From Corynebacterium yonathiae (GTDB taxonomy: Bacteria > Actinomycetota > Actinomycetes > Mycobacteriales > Mycobacteriaceae), in NCBI RefSeq assembly GCF_022288805.1, contig NZ_JAKOPM010000001.1, positions 248,001 through 312,000 of the forward strand: DNA of 64,000 nucleotides, in the 5' to 3' direction. The position numbers were made by a program, and so were the translations under genes. Below are positions 37,302 to 46,583 of this stretch, piece by piece; the stretch's first letter is position 1; the number at the start of each line of letters is the position of its first letter. The notes beneath the pieces are model-generated. The model was given only the letters and a program-made list of their open reading frames with translations, was not told the origin of the DNA and searched no databases.

Positions 37302-38246
37302 CTACTGCTGAGAGCGTTCCAACGCCTTGTCGTAGGCGGAGGTGATAAGCGTGCCAAATTCGCGGAATTCCTCGCTGCGGGCAGCGGAGGAGCGGAATAC
37401 GAGTCCGACCTCGCGCTCGGCTGTGACGTCGGGGGCGAAGTGGGCTATGGCGACATCCTTGCCATGGCATTCGGTGGCTAGGGCAGACTCGGGGACAAGG
37501 GTGCAGCCCAGCCCGCCCATGACCAGCTGCATGATGGTGGTTAGGGAGGAAGCGCGGGTAACAGAATTGGTGGCCTCGGCCGGGTTGATATTGGCATGAC
37601 GGCAGAGATCGACGACCTGATCGCGCAAGCAGTGGCCGTCGTCAAGCAAGAGCAAATCTAGGTCCTTAAGCTCTGCGAGCTGGACATCTTCGCGGCCGGC
37701 GATGGGGTGATCGGGAGGGCAGACGATGGAGAATTTCTCCGTGTACAGCGGGCTATCTACCATGCCGGTGGCCTCTGAAGGAAGGGCCATGATGGCAAGG
37801 TCCAAGTTGCCGTTGCGCAGGCGGGTAATGAGGTGCTGGGTTTGCTCTTCTACAAAGCGAGGCTCGAGATCCGGGTAGGCCTCCACAAGCATAGAGAGAA
37901 GATCGGGGAGAATGTAGGGGGCGATGGTGGGGATAACGCCGATGGTTAGCGGTCCGGCAAGGGTGCCGTTGGCGCCGCGGGCGTGGGCCAGGAAGGTATC
38001 GGCAGCCTCGAGGGTGGCCTTGGCATAGGGAAGGAGAGTCTCACCGGCCGAGGTGACGATGACTTTGCGGGTGGAGCGCTCGATGAGCTGCAGGCCTAGA
38101 CCCTGTTCGAGGGCAACGAGGCCCTGGGAAAGGGAGGGCTGGGAAATCTCTAGTTTGGCGGCCGCTGTACCGAAGTGCTTGTTTTCCGCAACGGTGACAA
38201 AGGTGCGCAGCTGAGCAAGTGTAGGGCGATACTCTTTATTATGCAT
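37302..38246 (-). CDS. oxyR: Hydrogen-peroxide regulator OxyR (LysR family)
   Basis: 314 residues from ATG 38246. LysR-type winged helix at the N-terminus (TLAQLRTFVTVAENKHFGTAAAKLEISQPSLSQGL with a typical recognition helix). The two redox cysteines are C206 and C215 in DDGHCLRDQVVDLC, with the nine-residue spacing of E. coli C199/C208. It is therefore a working peroxide sensor by sequence. A GTG three codons upstream (38255) is an alternative start. It is divergent from ahpC, the usual OxyR target. Confidence 0.93.
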   Translation of the reverse strand: MHNKEYRPTLAQLRTFVTVAENKHFGTAAAKLEISQPSLSQGLVALEQGLGLQLIERSTRKVIVTSAGETLLPYAKATLEAADTFLAHARGANGTLAGPLTIGVIPTIAPYILPDLLSMLVEAYPDLEPRFVEEQTQHLITRLRNGNLDLAIMALPSEATGMVDSPLYTEKFSIVCPPDHPIAGREDVQLAELKDLDLLLLDDGHCLRDQVVDLCRHANINPAEATNSVTRASSLTTIMQLVMGGLGCTLVPESALATECHGKDVAIAHFAPDVTAEREVGLVFRSSAARSEEFREFGTLITSAYDKALERSQQ

Positions 38247-38255
38247 GCCTATCAC

Positions 38256-38406
38256 TCTAACACCTACCTATAGGATTTACTATTGACGCGAGCGGAAAAG
38301 ATGGTATAACTGATCGTGTTGGGCCGGACACGGTCCGGCCCCGCTGCTTGCACGCCAAGCGGCAGGAAACTTAGAGGAAAAGCCTTTGCTTAAGGAGTTG
38401 AAGACT
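38256..38406 (+). promoter_or_regulatory. oxyR-ahpC divergent region with ahpC promoter
   Basis: A textbook promoter faces ahpC: TTGACG (38283-38288), 16 bases, TATAAC (38305-38310). Just upstream, between it and oxyR, lies the A/T-rich, partly symmetric stretch around CTATAGGATTTACTAT (38268-38283). This is where OxyR would be expected to bind. The leader before ahpC is about 90 bases. Confidence 0.65.
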
Positions 38407-39000
38407 ATGCCTATTATGACCGTCGGCGAGAAGTTCCCAGAGTTCAACCTCACCGCCCTGACCGGTGGCGATCTGCACGACGTCAATGCTAACCAGCCGG
38501 AGGATTACTTCGAGCAGGTTTCCCTGGATAAGTACGAGGGCAAGTGGAAGGTCGTCTTCTTCTACCCGAAGGACTTCACCTTCGTCTGCCCGACCGAGAT
38601 CGCTGCCTTTGGCAAGCTGGACGAGGAATTCCAGGACCGCGATACCCAGATTCTTGGCGGTTCCACCGATAACGAGTTCGCTCACTTCAACTGGCGCGCA
38701 ACCCACCCAGAACTGAAGGAAGTTCCATTCCCAATGTTCTCCGACGTGCGCCACGACCTCATCCGCGCACTGGGTGTAGAAAACGCTGATGGCGTTGCTG
38801 ACCGCGCTACCTTCATTATCGACCCGGATGGCGTTATCCAGTTCGTGTCCGTTACCCCGGATGCCGTTGGCCGTAACGTAGACGAGGTGCTGCGTGTGCT
38901 CGACGCCCTGCAGTCTGAAGAGGTCTGCGCTTGCAACTGGGAGAAGAACGACCCCACCAAGAACATTAATAAGATGGACGTCGTTCAGTCCGCTCTCTAA
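38407..39000 (+). CDS. ahpC: Alkyl hydroperoxide reductase AhpC (peroxiredoxin)
   Basis: 197 residues. Peroxidatic C61 in FTFVCPTEI; C174 and C176 in EEVCACNW. The three positions coincide with those of M. tuberculosis AhpC, where C174 and C176 resolve the disulfide and AhpD reduces it. ATG 38407 has TAAGGAG upstream; an earlier in-frame Met at 38386 is inside the leader. A hairpin follows before ahpD, so ahpC is probably made in excess. Codon usage is strongly biased toward GAC/AAG/CTG-type codons, as in highly expressed genes. Confidence 0.97.
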   Translation: MPIMTVGEKFPEFNLTALTGGDLHDVNANQPEDYFEQVSLDKYEGKWKVVFFYPKDFTFVCPTEIAAFGKLDEEFQDRDTQILGGSTDNEFAHFNWRATHPELKEVPFPMFSDVRHDLIRALGVENADGVADRATFIIDPDGVIQFVSVTPDAVGRNVDEVLRVLDALQSEEVCACNWEKNDPTKNINKMDVVQSAL

Positions 39001-39021
39001 GTCTCGCTGAGATGCAGGTTT

Positions 39022-39050
39022 ACCCCGCTTTCGTGGCGGGGTTTCCTTTT
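39022..39050 (+). terminator. Attenuating hairpin between ahpC and ahpD
   Basis: ACCCCGC (39022-39028) and GCGGGGT (39036-39042) with a 7-base loop, followed by TTCCTTTT. It would terminate part of the transcription between the two genes. Confidence 0.7.
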
Positions 39051-39097
39051 AAATCCAGCGCAGAAAATTCCTATCAAAACCTCGAAGGAGAAAAGCT

Positions 39098-39622
39098 ATG
39101 TCTATTGATAATCTGAAGTCTTCCCTGCCGGAGTACGCTAAGGACCAGAAGCTCAACTTGGGTGCCTTGACCCGCTCTAAGGACCTCGATGAGGAGCAGC
39201 TCTGGGGTTGCCTGCTGGCGTCTGCTGCCGCAACCCGCAATGACACCGTGCTGTCTGAAATCGCCGAGGAAGCTAAGGAACATCTCTCCGAGGAAGCTAT
39301 CGAGGCAGCCTATGGTGTAGCTACTGTTATGGCGATGAACAACGTTGCCTACCGCGCTAAGGGCTGGTTGGGTGATGATTACGCACAGGTGAAGTTCGGC
39401 CTGCGTATGAATATCATCTCCAAGCCAGGGGTAGACAAGGCTAATTTCGAGCTGTGGAACACCGCAGTCTCCGCCATCAACGGCTGTGAGCATTGCCTGG
39501 GTGCCCACGCTCACGAGCTCAATGAAGCCGGCCTGAGCAAGGAGCAGGTCTGGGAGGCCGTCAAGGTCGCAGCCGTTGTTCAGGCTGTGGCACAGGCGAT
39601 CCAGATTGAGGCTGCACGCTAA
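39098..39622 (+). CDS. ahpD: Alkyl hydroperoxidase AhpD
   Basis: 174 residues. Carboxymuconolactone-decarboxylase fold with the catalytic set E118, C130, C133 and H137 ([14 protein letters not shown], then [10 protein letters not shown]), the same numbering as the M. tuberculosis enzyme. There AhpD reduces AhpC using lipoylated SucB and Lpd. ATG 39098 follows GAAGGAGAA. The ahpC-ahpD-oxyR arrangement matches mycobacteria, whereas from memory C. glutamicum lacks an ahpCD pair here. Confidence 0.96.
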   Translation: MSIDNLKSSLPEYAKDQKLNLGALTRSKDLDEEQLWGCLLASAAATRNDTVLSEIAEEAKEHLSEEAIEAAYGVATVMAMNNVAYRAKGWLGDDYAQVKFGLRMNIISKPGVDKANFELWNTAVSAINGCEHCLGAHAHELNEAGLSKEQVWEAVKVAAVVQAVAQAIQIEAAR

Positions 39623-39638
39623 AATCCTCAGCTTATAG

Positions 39639-39696
39639 CCGCCCTCGCGCTTGCCGATGCCCCTCATTCCGGGGCCGCGGCAGCCAGGGCGGTTTT
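39639..39696. terminator. Terminator between ahpD and the convergent helicase gene
   Basis: CCGCCCT (39639-39645) and AGGGCGG (39686-39692), followed by TTTT. The 40-base intervening sequence contains its own small CCCC/GGGG hairpin. Confidence 0.6.
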
Positions 39697-39710
39697 GTCG
39701 TATCCGTTGG

Positions 39711-42263
39711 CTAGTACTCCACGCTTAAGTCCGCTAGGCGGACTTCACCAGCCTCGTCGGAGGCATCGAGATCCACCGTAGCGACAAACTGGTAGGCGTG
39801 GTCGTCGGCCGGATCCTTGATGATCTGGCGCACGGACCAGACTCGCGAGTCAGTATCGGTCAGGCGGAAGAACTCGGGCCCGCGAGCCGCAGGGCCGGAA
39901 TCGATATCGTCGTACTCATCGAAGTAGTCATCCAAGATGGCGCCGAAGTCCGGTACCTCGTCCAGATAGTCGAGCAGTTCCGCCAAGCGGTCTTCCTTTT
40001 CTAGCGCGAAGAGCTGCACCAACCGGAACATGTAATTGCGCACCATAATGGTAAAAGCACGACGATTGGCGGTGAGGGCGGTGGGATCCTCCACGCCAAA
40101 AGCAAGCTCGCGATCCACCGTGTCTTGGTCAATGGGGGAGTCTTCGCCTGCCATCTGCGCCCATTCGTCGACAAGCGAGGAATCTACCTGGCGGATGAGC
40201 TCGCCCAACCAGACCACGATGTCCTCGAGCTCTGGGGTGTTGTACTCGTCCGGAATAGACTGCTTAAGGGTACGCCAGGCGTCGGTCAGGTAACGCAAGA
40301 TCACGCCCTCGGAGCGGGCCAAACCGTACGTGGCGACCAAATCCGAGAAGGTCATAGCGTTTTCGAGCATGTCGCGCACGACGGATTTGGGCCGCAGCTC
40401 GAATTCCTTTACCCACGCATTGGTCTCAGCAAAGGTATCGTAGGCCTGCTCTAAAAGCTCCTCGAGTGGCTTCGGCCAGGTGATATCCTCCACGATATTC
40501 ATGCGGTCTGTGTAGTCCACCCCGTCCGCCTTCAGCGCGGCAATCTCTTCGCCGCGGCGTTGCTTCTGCTGGGCGATGAGCACCTGGCGCGGATCATCCA
40601 AAATGGATTCGAATACAGAAATAACGTCGAGATTATAGGTCTCTGCTTCCGGATCTAGCAGCGAGAGTGCGGCCAAGGCGAATGGCCCCAGCGGCTGGTT
40701 GAGCGCAAAATCGCGGGGCAGCTCTCGCACTAGGTGGTAAGGGCGGCCGTAGATATCCAACCCTTTGGTGGATTTTTGCACGACTCCTGAGTCCAACAGC
40801 CCGCGGAAGAGATCCAGAGCAGTGAGAATGTCCTTATTCTGCTTGCTGCGATTATCGTGATTGTCCCGCAGCAGGTGGCGCATGTGCTCATAGCCATTGC
40901 CATGTCGTGCCAATACATTAAGCAGCATCGAGTTAGAAACGCGGAATTGGGAGGTCAGCTGCTCGGGTTCAGCTTCAGTAAGTCGCGCGAAGGTCTTTTC
41001 GGACCACGAAACCTCGCCTTCTCGTGCGGACTTCTTCTTCAGCTTCTTAAGCCTTTTGGGGTCGTCGCCGATCCGGCGGCGCTCTTTGGCATTTTCAATC
41101 TCGTGCTCGGGAGCCTCGACCACAACAGTGCCCTCGGTGTCATAGCCCGCGCGGCCAGCACGCCCCGCAATCTGGTGGAACTCGCGCGATTTCAGGATGC
41201 GCTGGCGCTGACCATCGAACTTGGCAAGCCCAGTCATGAGAACGGTGCGGATGGGAACATTAATACCTACGCCCAGGGTATCGGTGCCGCAGATGACCTT
41301 GAGCAGTCCCTTTTGCGCTAGGCGCTCTACAAGGCGGCGATACTTGGGGAGCATGCCCGCGTGGTGGATGCCGATTCCTTTGCGAAGGAGCTTGGAAAGA
41401 TCCCTACCAAAAGCAGTGGTGAAGCGGAAACCACCTATTTCCTGGGCAATGGTCTCTTTTTCTTCTTTGGTAATAATCCCTGAAAGGGAGGTGAGCGCTT
41501 GGGCGCGCTCAGCTGCCTCGCGCTGGGAAAAGTGCACCACATAAATGGGAGCCTTCTTATCGGCCAAGAGCTCTTCAATGGTCTCGTGCACCGCACTAAA
41601 AACATAGGAAAAGTCCAACGGCACGGGGCGGGTCGTGCCGGCAACGAGGTCGGTGGCACGACCGGTGCGACGAGTGAGGTCTTCTTCCAACCACGTGGTA
41701 TCGCCCAGAGTGGCGGACATGAGTAGGAACTGCGCCTTGGATAGCTCTAGAAGCGGCACCTGCCAGGCCCACCCGCGGTCTGGCTCGGAGTAGTAGTGGA
41801 ACTCGTCCATTACCACCTGATCGATATTGGCCTCAGCGCCATCACGAAGAGCTATATTGGCCACGATCTCGGCCGTCGCGGCGATGATGGGAGCGTTGCC
41901 GTTGACGGTGGCATCGCCAGTCATCATGCCCACATTTTCGGCGCCGAAAATATCGCAAAGGGCAAAGAACTTCTCGCTCACTAGTGCCTTAATCGGAGCG
42001 GTATAAAAGCTGCGCTGGCCGCGGGCCAAGGCAATGAAGTGCGCAGCATTAGCCACCATAGATTTTCCGGAGCCAGTAGGCGTGGCGAGGATGACATTAT
42101 CGCCGGCCAAGATGCCGAGCGAGGCTTCTTCCTGAGCCGGATACAAACTAATGCCCCGGCCGGTGGTCCACGAGGTAAAGGTATCCCAAATCGCCTCGTC
42201 CACGAGGGATTCGGGTACTTCCGTTAAATCTGGCAGCAGCTGAGATAAGTTCACCCCCACCAC
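39711..42263 (-). CDS. Mtr4/Ski2-like DEXH-box helicase (DUF3516 C-terminus)
   Basis: 850 residues. Superfamily 2 helicase: Walker A TPTGSGKSMVA near 58, DEFH box VVMDEFHYYS near 149, SATLGD near 180, and the QIAGRAGRAGYDTEG motif VI near 365. The second half (about 480-850) is the actinobacterial domain known as DUF3516, with a helical bundle and a short beta-rich end. Related eukaryotic Mtr4/Ski2 helicases feed RNA to exosomes; the bacterial role is not established. The start is GTG at 42263 or the GTG three codons later, both in a GGTGGTGGGGGTG tract. It lies behind the PAC2-family gene in the same direction, 25 bases away. Confidence 0.85.
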   Translation of the reverse strand: MVGVNLSQLLPDLTEVPESLVDEAIWDTFTSWTTGRGISLYPAQEEASLGILAGDNVILATPTGSGKSMVANAAHFIALARGQRSFYTAPIKALVSEKFFALCDIFGAENVGMMTGDATVNGNAPIIAATAEIVANIALRDGAEANIDQVVMDEFHYYSEPDRGWAWQVPLLELSKAQFLLMSATLGDTTWLEEDLTRRTGRATDLVAGTTRPVPLDFSYVFSAVHETIEELLADKKAPIYVVHFSQREAAERAQALTSLSGIITKEEKETIAQEIGGFRFTTAFGRDLSKLLRKGIGIHHAGMLPKYRRLVERLAQKGLLKVICGTDTLGVGINVPIRTVLMTGLAKFDGQRQRILKSREFHQIAGRAGRAGYDTEGTVVVEAPEHEIENAKERRRIGDDPKRLKKLKKKSAREGEVSWSEKTFARLTEAEPEQLTSQFRVSNSMLLNVLARHGNGYEHMRHLLRDNHDNRSKQNKDILTALDLFRGLLDSGVVQKSTKGLDIYGRPYHLVRELPRDFALNQPLGPFALAALSLLDPEAETYNLDVISVFESILDDPRQVLIAQQKQRRGEEIAALKADGVDYTDRMNIVEDITWPKPLEELLEQAYDTFAETNAWVKEFELRPKSVVRDMLENAMTFSDLVATYGLARSEGVILRYLTDAWRTLKQSIPDEYNTPELEDIVVWLGELIRQVDSSLVDEWAQMAGEDSPIDQDTVDRELAFGVEDPTALTANRRAFTIMVRNYMFRLVQLFALEKEDRLAELLDYLDEVPDFGAILDDYFDEYDDIDSGPAARGPEFFRLTDTDSRVWSVRQIIKDPADDHAYQFVATVDLDASDEAGEVRLADLSVEY

Positions 42264-42288
42264 CTTAGCGGCGATGGGGGTGGGTTAG

Positions 42289-43353
42289 TTAGATATCGTC
42301 ACCTAAGTCGCCCTCACCCTGAGCAGGATCGGGGCCATCCTCGCCATCGTCGTCCTGTGAGTACTCATCCTCGGCGGAATCTTCGCGGTCATCGATCTCG
42401 GTATTGATGATCTGCTGGCTTTCTTCTTTATCCAAAGAGGCCAAGAAGGCTTGGAATTCTTCGCTGATTTCTTCGCCGGTAGGCACGGCTTCCTCGCCTG
42501 GCATGATCGCCTGCGGGTGCTCTCTGCGGTAGCGCTCCATATATGCGTCATACTGCTGTTCGAGCTGCTGCACCACGCCCTCGATTTCTTCCGAGCCACC
42601 AACTTGTTCTTCCAATTGGTTTTCCACCCGGGATATATCCGCCTCGATGCTACCCAAAGGAATATTGAGGCGTGCCGCCCGAGCCACCGAATCAAGCAAC
42701 TGGAACGTAGCCTGTGGATAGGGCGAAGCCGCTAGGTAGTGCGGTACGTGGACGGTATAGCCAGCCACGGTGCGGTCCTTATCGGCCAGTGCCTTTTCCA
42801 AATAAAGCGCAGCAGAGCCAGGGACCATCATGGTGGAATCCATCGATAACATGTGCTCGGTTAGGCGAGAGGACGTACCATGCGCCGTGACCACCGTGGG
42901 GCGGGTATGTGGCACGGGCATCGGCGCAGCATAGAGCATGATGGTGTCCTCGATGTTGAACTTTTCCACCAGCTTAACCACAGCCGTAGTAAATGCCTCC
43001 CAGCGCATATCCGGCTCCGGGCCAGATAGAAGGAGGAAGGTTTTGCCGGAGTTATCCCGCAGGACCTTAATACCGAGGTCCATCGACTCGATTTCTAACG
43101 CCCGATCCTTGTCAATCGTGATGGCGGGGCGACGTGAGCGGTAATCAATAAGTTCATCAGAGTTAAATGACGCCAATTGGCGGCCTTCCAAGGCGGCCTT
43201 GAGATGGTCCGCACTTGCCTCGATGGCCTGGCCAGCGTCAGCATAACCGTGCATGGCAACAATCATGGTAGGGCCTTGTCCGTCACCGGAATCATCCCTA
43301 ATCACCGGAGCCGGGTACTCCAGCTCATACATGCGGCGATCTTCTTCGTGCAT
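42289..43353 (-). CDS. PAC2-family protein
   Basis: 354 residues. PAC2 domain in the first 270 residues: VAMHGYADAGQAIEASADHLKAAL near the N-terminus and TYTVHVPHYLAASPYPQA-type segments near 205. A long Glu/Asp-rich, disordered tail follows (about 290-354). Eukaryotic PAC2 is a proteasome assembly chaperone; in actinobacteria the family is widespread even where no proteasome exists, so its role is open. ATG 43353 is preceded by AAGGAGGTAAC, an almost perfect complement of the 16S rRNA end, predicting strong translation. Confidence 0.85.
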   Translation of the reverse strand: MHEEDRRMYELEYPAPVIRDDSGDGQGPTMIVAMHGYADAGQAIEASADHLKAALEGRQLASFNSDELIDYRSRRPAITIDKDRALEIESMDLGIKVLRDNSGKTFLLLSGPEPDMRWEAFTTAVVKLVEKFNIEDTIMLYAAPMPVPHTRPTVVTAHGTSSRLTEHMLSMDSTMMVPGSAALYLEKALADKDRTVAGYTVHVPHYLAASPYPQATFQLLDSVARAARLNIPLGSIEADISRVENQLEEQVGGSEEIEGVVQQLEQQYDAYMERYRREHPQAIMPGEEAVPTGEEISEEFQAFLASLDKEESQQIINTEIDDREDSAEDEYSQDDDGEDGPDPAQGEGDLGDDI

Positions 43354-43595
43354 GTTGTGTTACCTCCTTGCATTCTTACCTAACCCAACACCGCGGGCGT
43401 CCTCATTATTCCCGCCCGCGCTGCGAGGTTAAATAAACAATTGTGCCCCAAACTGTCGCGCATTGCCAGCGCAATCCCGGCCGGGGTGTGGACAAGCCGC
43501 TTTCCGACGCCCCCTTTACCCACCTATCCACAGAACACCACGGTCGCTCGTGCTCTGGCCTATACAAGCCTGCATGCGTAGCAGAAGCTGGGGCC

Positions 43596-44681
43596 ATGAA
43601 CATTACAACACCAACGCAGCCCATCCGTACGCCCGGCGATATCCTCGCCAATATTCCAGGAATCCTCGGATTCTTTCCCTCCGAATCAGTCATCCTCATC
43701 TCCATCCAGCCCAGCCCCCATGGATATAGCATTGGACCAGTAGCCCGCCTCAACTTGAACGATATCCCCGACGCCTTGCACGAAGTGATGGATGCATTTC
43801 ATTGCGGAAACCCCGAAATCATCTTCTGCTTCGTCCTCTCACAGCGTAAAGAAGAAGAGCTTTGGGATATTTTTCACTCCCTTTACCGCTTTCAAGACCG
43901 CTCAGGACTGGGCATCGATGCCTGTTGGCTGGCCGAAGAACTATCAACTGATACCGCATATGACCTCATTTTTGGCCACGCCACCGAAAGCGGTGAAGGC
44001 CCGCTGCAGAATTGGATGGAAGGTACCATTCCAGCCATCTCGACGAGCCACTCGATGCGCGCCTGCGTAGAAAATGGCCTGCTCCCAGAACTTAATCGCA
44101 AAGACTTGGTCCGGCGCTTTAAAGACCCGAACCCGTACTTCGGGGAGGAAGAAATCGGTTCCATGGAACGCTGCGCTAAAGAGATAGCCGGACAGCTGCG
44201 TGCCGGGCACGGATACGGAACTACAGATCCAGTGCAATTGGTCAAGCACCTCATTTCCGATGTCCGCTATGTGCTCAGCGAGGTCGAATCGCTGGAGGAG
44301 ACCTTGGAAAATGAAGAGTTGCTGTGCGTAGCAGCCATGTGGATGTCTACCACGTGGACCCGTGACCTAGTCATTGCTGAGCTAGTGTCCGCACCGCAGG
44401 AAGCGGGAGACCTCCTTTTAGCGGTGGCGCGTACTTTTCAAGGGCCCATCCGCTATAACGCCCTTGCCTTGTATGCGGCTAGCCAGGTATCCCATGAATT
44501 TGGAATTTATGCCGGTCCTGCACTTTCCGTGGTAGTAGAAGAGGCGCCCCATCACAATTTGGGGCGCCTCATAGCGCAGGGATATCGCAGCGGAATGGGA
44601 CAGCGGCTAGTCTCCAGCCTGTGTCACGGTTGCGAGCTAGCGCGCGAAGCGGCGGGCCTTCCAGTCTCTAGCTCTGCTTAG
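43596..44681 (+). CDS. DUF4192 domain protein
   Basis: 361 residues. The first 160 residues match the actinobacterial DUF4192 pattern: RTPGDILANIPGILGFFPSESVILIS, GPVARLNLNDIPDA, and later CWLAEELSTDTAY. The C-terminal half is helical and leucine-rich. Function is unknown. ATG 43596 is internal to a longer frame from 43443 whose first 51 codons have no family match. The upstream gap of 242 bases to the divergent PAC2 gene holds CTATCCACA (43519-43527), one base short of a DnaA box. Convergent with galE. Confidence 0.72.
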   Translation: MNITTPTQPIRTPGDILANIPGILGFFPSESVILISIQPSPHGYSIGPVARLNLNDIPDALHEVMDAFHCGNPEIIFCFVLSQRKEEELWDIFHSLYRFQDRSGLGIDACWLAEELSTDTAYDLIFGHATESGEGPLQNWMEGTIPAISTSHSMRACVENGLLPELNRKDLVRRFKDPNPYFGEEEIGSMERCAKEIAGQLRAGHGYGTTDPVQLVKHLISDVRYVLSEVESLEETLENEELLCVAAMWMSTTWTRDLVIAELVSAPQEAGDLLLAVARTFQGPIRYNALALYAASQVSHEFGIYAGPALSVVVEEAPHHNLGRLIAQGYRSGMGQRLVSSLCHGCELAREAAGLPVSSSA

Positions 44682-44693
44682 AAACCGCGGCGT

Positions 44694-45680
44694 CTAGGAC
44701 TGCTGTGCGGAATGTGCCTTATCGCCTAGCTGTCGGGTGAAATTCCATGCGTCGGTGACGATGGTTTCCAAGTCCGTGCGGGTGGGGTTCCACCCTAGCT
44801 CCCGCTTGATCTTCTCAGAGGAAGCAATGAGTGTGGCTGGGTCGCCTGCGCGGCGCGGAGCCACCTCGGCAGGGATTTCGTGGCCGGTGACCTTGCGGCA
44901 CATCTCAATGACCTGCTTGACGGAGTACCCGTCACCAGAACCTAGGTTGTAAATGCGGTGCTTACCTGAATGATTGGATTCAAGAGCAAGCACGTGGGCA
45001 TCGGCGAGGTCGCGAATATGGATATAGTCTCGGACTGGAGTGCCATCTGCGGTATCCCAGTCATCACCGAACATGAAGATCTTATCGCGGTGGCCTAATG
45101 CCACCTGCAGCACGATGGGGATGAGGTGGGTTTCTATCTCGCGGTTTTCACCGATATTCCCGTAGGCACCGGCCACGTTGAAGTAGCGCAGGGAAGTAGC
45201 GCCCAATCCATAAGCGTGGGCGAAAGAGGTGATCATGTAATCGATGGCCAGCTTGGTGGCACCATAAGGATTGGTGGGCTGGGTCGGCATCTCCTCCGTA
45301 ATCGGCACCTGGTCAGGCTCACCATAGGTTGCAGCGGTGGAGGAGAAAACGAGGTTTTTAACATCGTTATCCCGCATGGCGTTGAGCAGCGTCAGAGTCG
45401 TTACGACGTTGTGCTGCCAGTACTCACCCGGCTTTTCCACGGATTCGCCCACTAAAGAGCGCGCGGCGAAGTGAATAACGCCCTCGAAGCCACCTTCTCC
45501 TAGGACTTCGGCGGCCTTGTCCGCCACGTCGCCTTCGACGATGCGGGCGTCCCCAGGGACGGCTTCCCGGTTGCCGGTGGAAAAATTATCAATGATGGTT
45601 ACGTCATGGCCTTGCTCGACTAGTACTGCGGCACAGACGCTGCCGACATATCCGGCGCCACCGGTGACAAGAAGTTTCAC
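44694..45680 (-). CDS. galE: UDP-glucose 4-epimerase
   Basis: 328 residues. Short-chain dehydrogenase fold with NAD-binding TGGAGYVGS at residues 6-14, the catalytic YGATK near 148 and the FSSTAATYG strand. Interconverts UDP-glucose and UDP-galactose; in corynebacteria UDP-galactose is needed for the arabinogalactan of the wall. It starts 2 bases after the dtxR stop, the conserved dtxR-galE operon. Confidence 0.95.
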   Translation of the reverse strand: MKLLVTGGAGYVGSVCAAVLVEQGHDVTIIDNFSTGNREAVPGDARIVEGDVADKAAEVLGEGGFEGVIHFAARSLVGESVEKPGEYWQHNVVTTLTLLNAMRDNDVKNLVFSSTAATYGEPDQVPITEEMPTQPTNPYGATKLAIDYMITSFAHAYGLGATSLRYFNVAGAYGNIGENREIETHLIPIVLQVALGHRDKIFMFGDDWDTADGTPVRDYIHIRDLADAHVLALESNHSGKHRIYNLGSGDGYSVKQVIEMCRKVTGHEIPAEVAPRRAGDPATLIASSEKIKRELGWNPTRTDLETIVTDAWNFTRQLGDKAHSAQQS

Positions 45681-45682
45681 GG

Positions 45683-46360
45683 TTATACCTCCACGCGCAC
45701 TGCGTGCGCCAAATCGTCCGAAAGCACTACGCTGCCGCCTTCCGGTGTCGACAAGGTAATTGTGCCGCTGTTATTGACTACCGTCACCTTGGCGCCCACG
45801 CGAATGCCAGCATCGGTGAGTTCCTGGAAGGTTCCATCATCAACCTGCAAGATTTCATTGACTTGAATGACGGTGGCAGCAACCTGCTCGCCATTGGGGA
45901 GATCGACCGCGCGCGTGCCTTGGTCAGGCTGCGGAGCATCGAAACCAAGTGCAGACAGCGCCGGAATAGGATTACCAAATGGCGACCGAGTCGGATCATC
46001 GAGAACAGCCACCATGCGCTTTTCTACCTCTTCGCTCATCACGTGCTCCCACCGGCAGGCTTCGTCGTGGACCTTGGCAATGTCGAGCCCGAGGACGTCG
46101 GTAAGCAAACGCTCTGCCAAACGGTGCTTGCGCATGACTGCGGTAGCCAAGCCACGGCCCTTGTCTGTGAGATCCAAGCTGCGGTCGGTGCGCACGTGCA
46201 AAAGGCCATCGCGTTCCATTCGAGCCACAGTTTGAGAAACCGTTGGCCCAGACTGCTCCAAACGCTCCGCAATGCGAGCGCGCAGGGGAGTAATGCCTTC
46301 TTCCTCTAGCTCGTAGATGGTGCGTAGATACATCTCCGTTGTATCAACTAGGTCCCTCAC
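45683..46360 (-). CDS. dtxR: Iron-dependent repressor DtxR
   Basis: 225 residues. Starts [22 protein letters not shown] with GTG at 46360 (AAAGG upstream). Helix-turn-helix at 27-50 ([23 protein letters not shown]). Metal site 1 residues H79, E83 and H98 and site 2 residues M10, C102, E105 and H106 are all present at the numbers known from C. diphtheriae. A C-terminal SH3-like domain follows (about 145-225). It represses iron-uptake genes when Fe2+ is plentiful. The longer frame from 46399 overlaps the leader and is rejected. Confidence 0.98.
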   Translation of the reverse strand: MRDLVDTTEMYLRTIYELEEEGITPLRARIAERLEQSGPTVSQTVARMERDGLLHVRTDRSLDLTDKGRGLATAVMRKHRLAERLLTDVLGLDIAKVHDEACRWEHVMSEEVEKRMVAVLDDPTRSPFGNPIPALSALGFDAPQPDQGTRAVDLPNGEQVAATVIQVNEILQVDDGTFQELTDAGIRVGAKVTVVNNSGTITLSTPEGGSVVLSDDLAHAVRVEV

Positions 46361-46508
46361 GTGGGCATACCTTTCTGTGTGAATACAGTTTCGCGGCAAA
46401 CTTCCCGACCAAGGACGGGAAAGCGCTTTCTAGACTCTGCAGTCCAGATTAGCCTACCTAAGTCTTTGCTCGCCGTGTCGAACTCTGCCGCTGCCTTTCT
46501 AACGCCAA

Positions 46509-46548
46509 ACCCCGAGTCCATAGCCGCATTGTGCCGAATGGACTCGGG
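46509..46548 (-). terminator. Terminator of sigB
   Basis: Perfect 11-bp repeat CCCCGAGTCCA (46509-46519) and TGGACTCGGGG (46538-46548), 18-base loop, placed 36 bases downstream of the sigB stop on the minus strand. Confidence 0.78.
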
Positions 46549-46583
46549 GAGAGGGTCTAGCCGCGGAAAGCGGCCAACCCGGA

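Noticed and set aside
43519..43527. CTATCCACA, one base short of a DnaA box, upstream of the DUF4192 gene
   Set aside because: Single imperfect copy; expected by chance in 64 kb, unlike the inverted perfect pair at 22.8 kb.
46448..46461. ATTAGCCTACCTAA upstream of dtxR, resembling the right half of a DtxR box
   Set aside because: It lacks one base of the half-site and has no left half, so autoregulation by DtxR is not supported.
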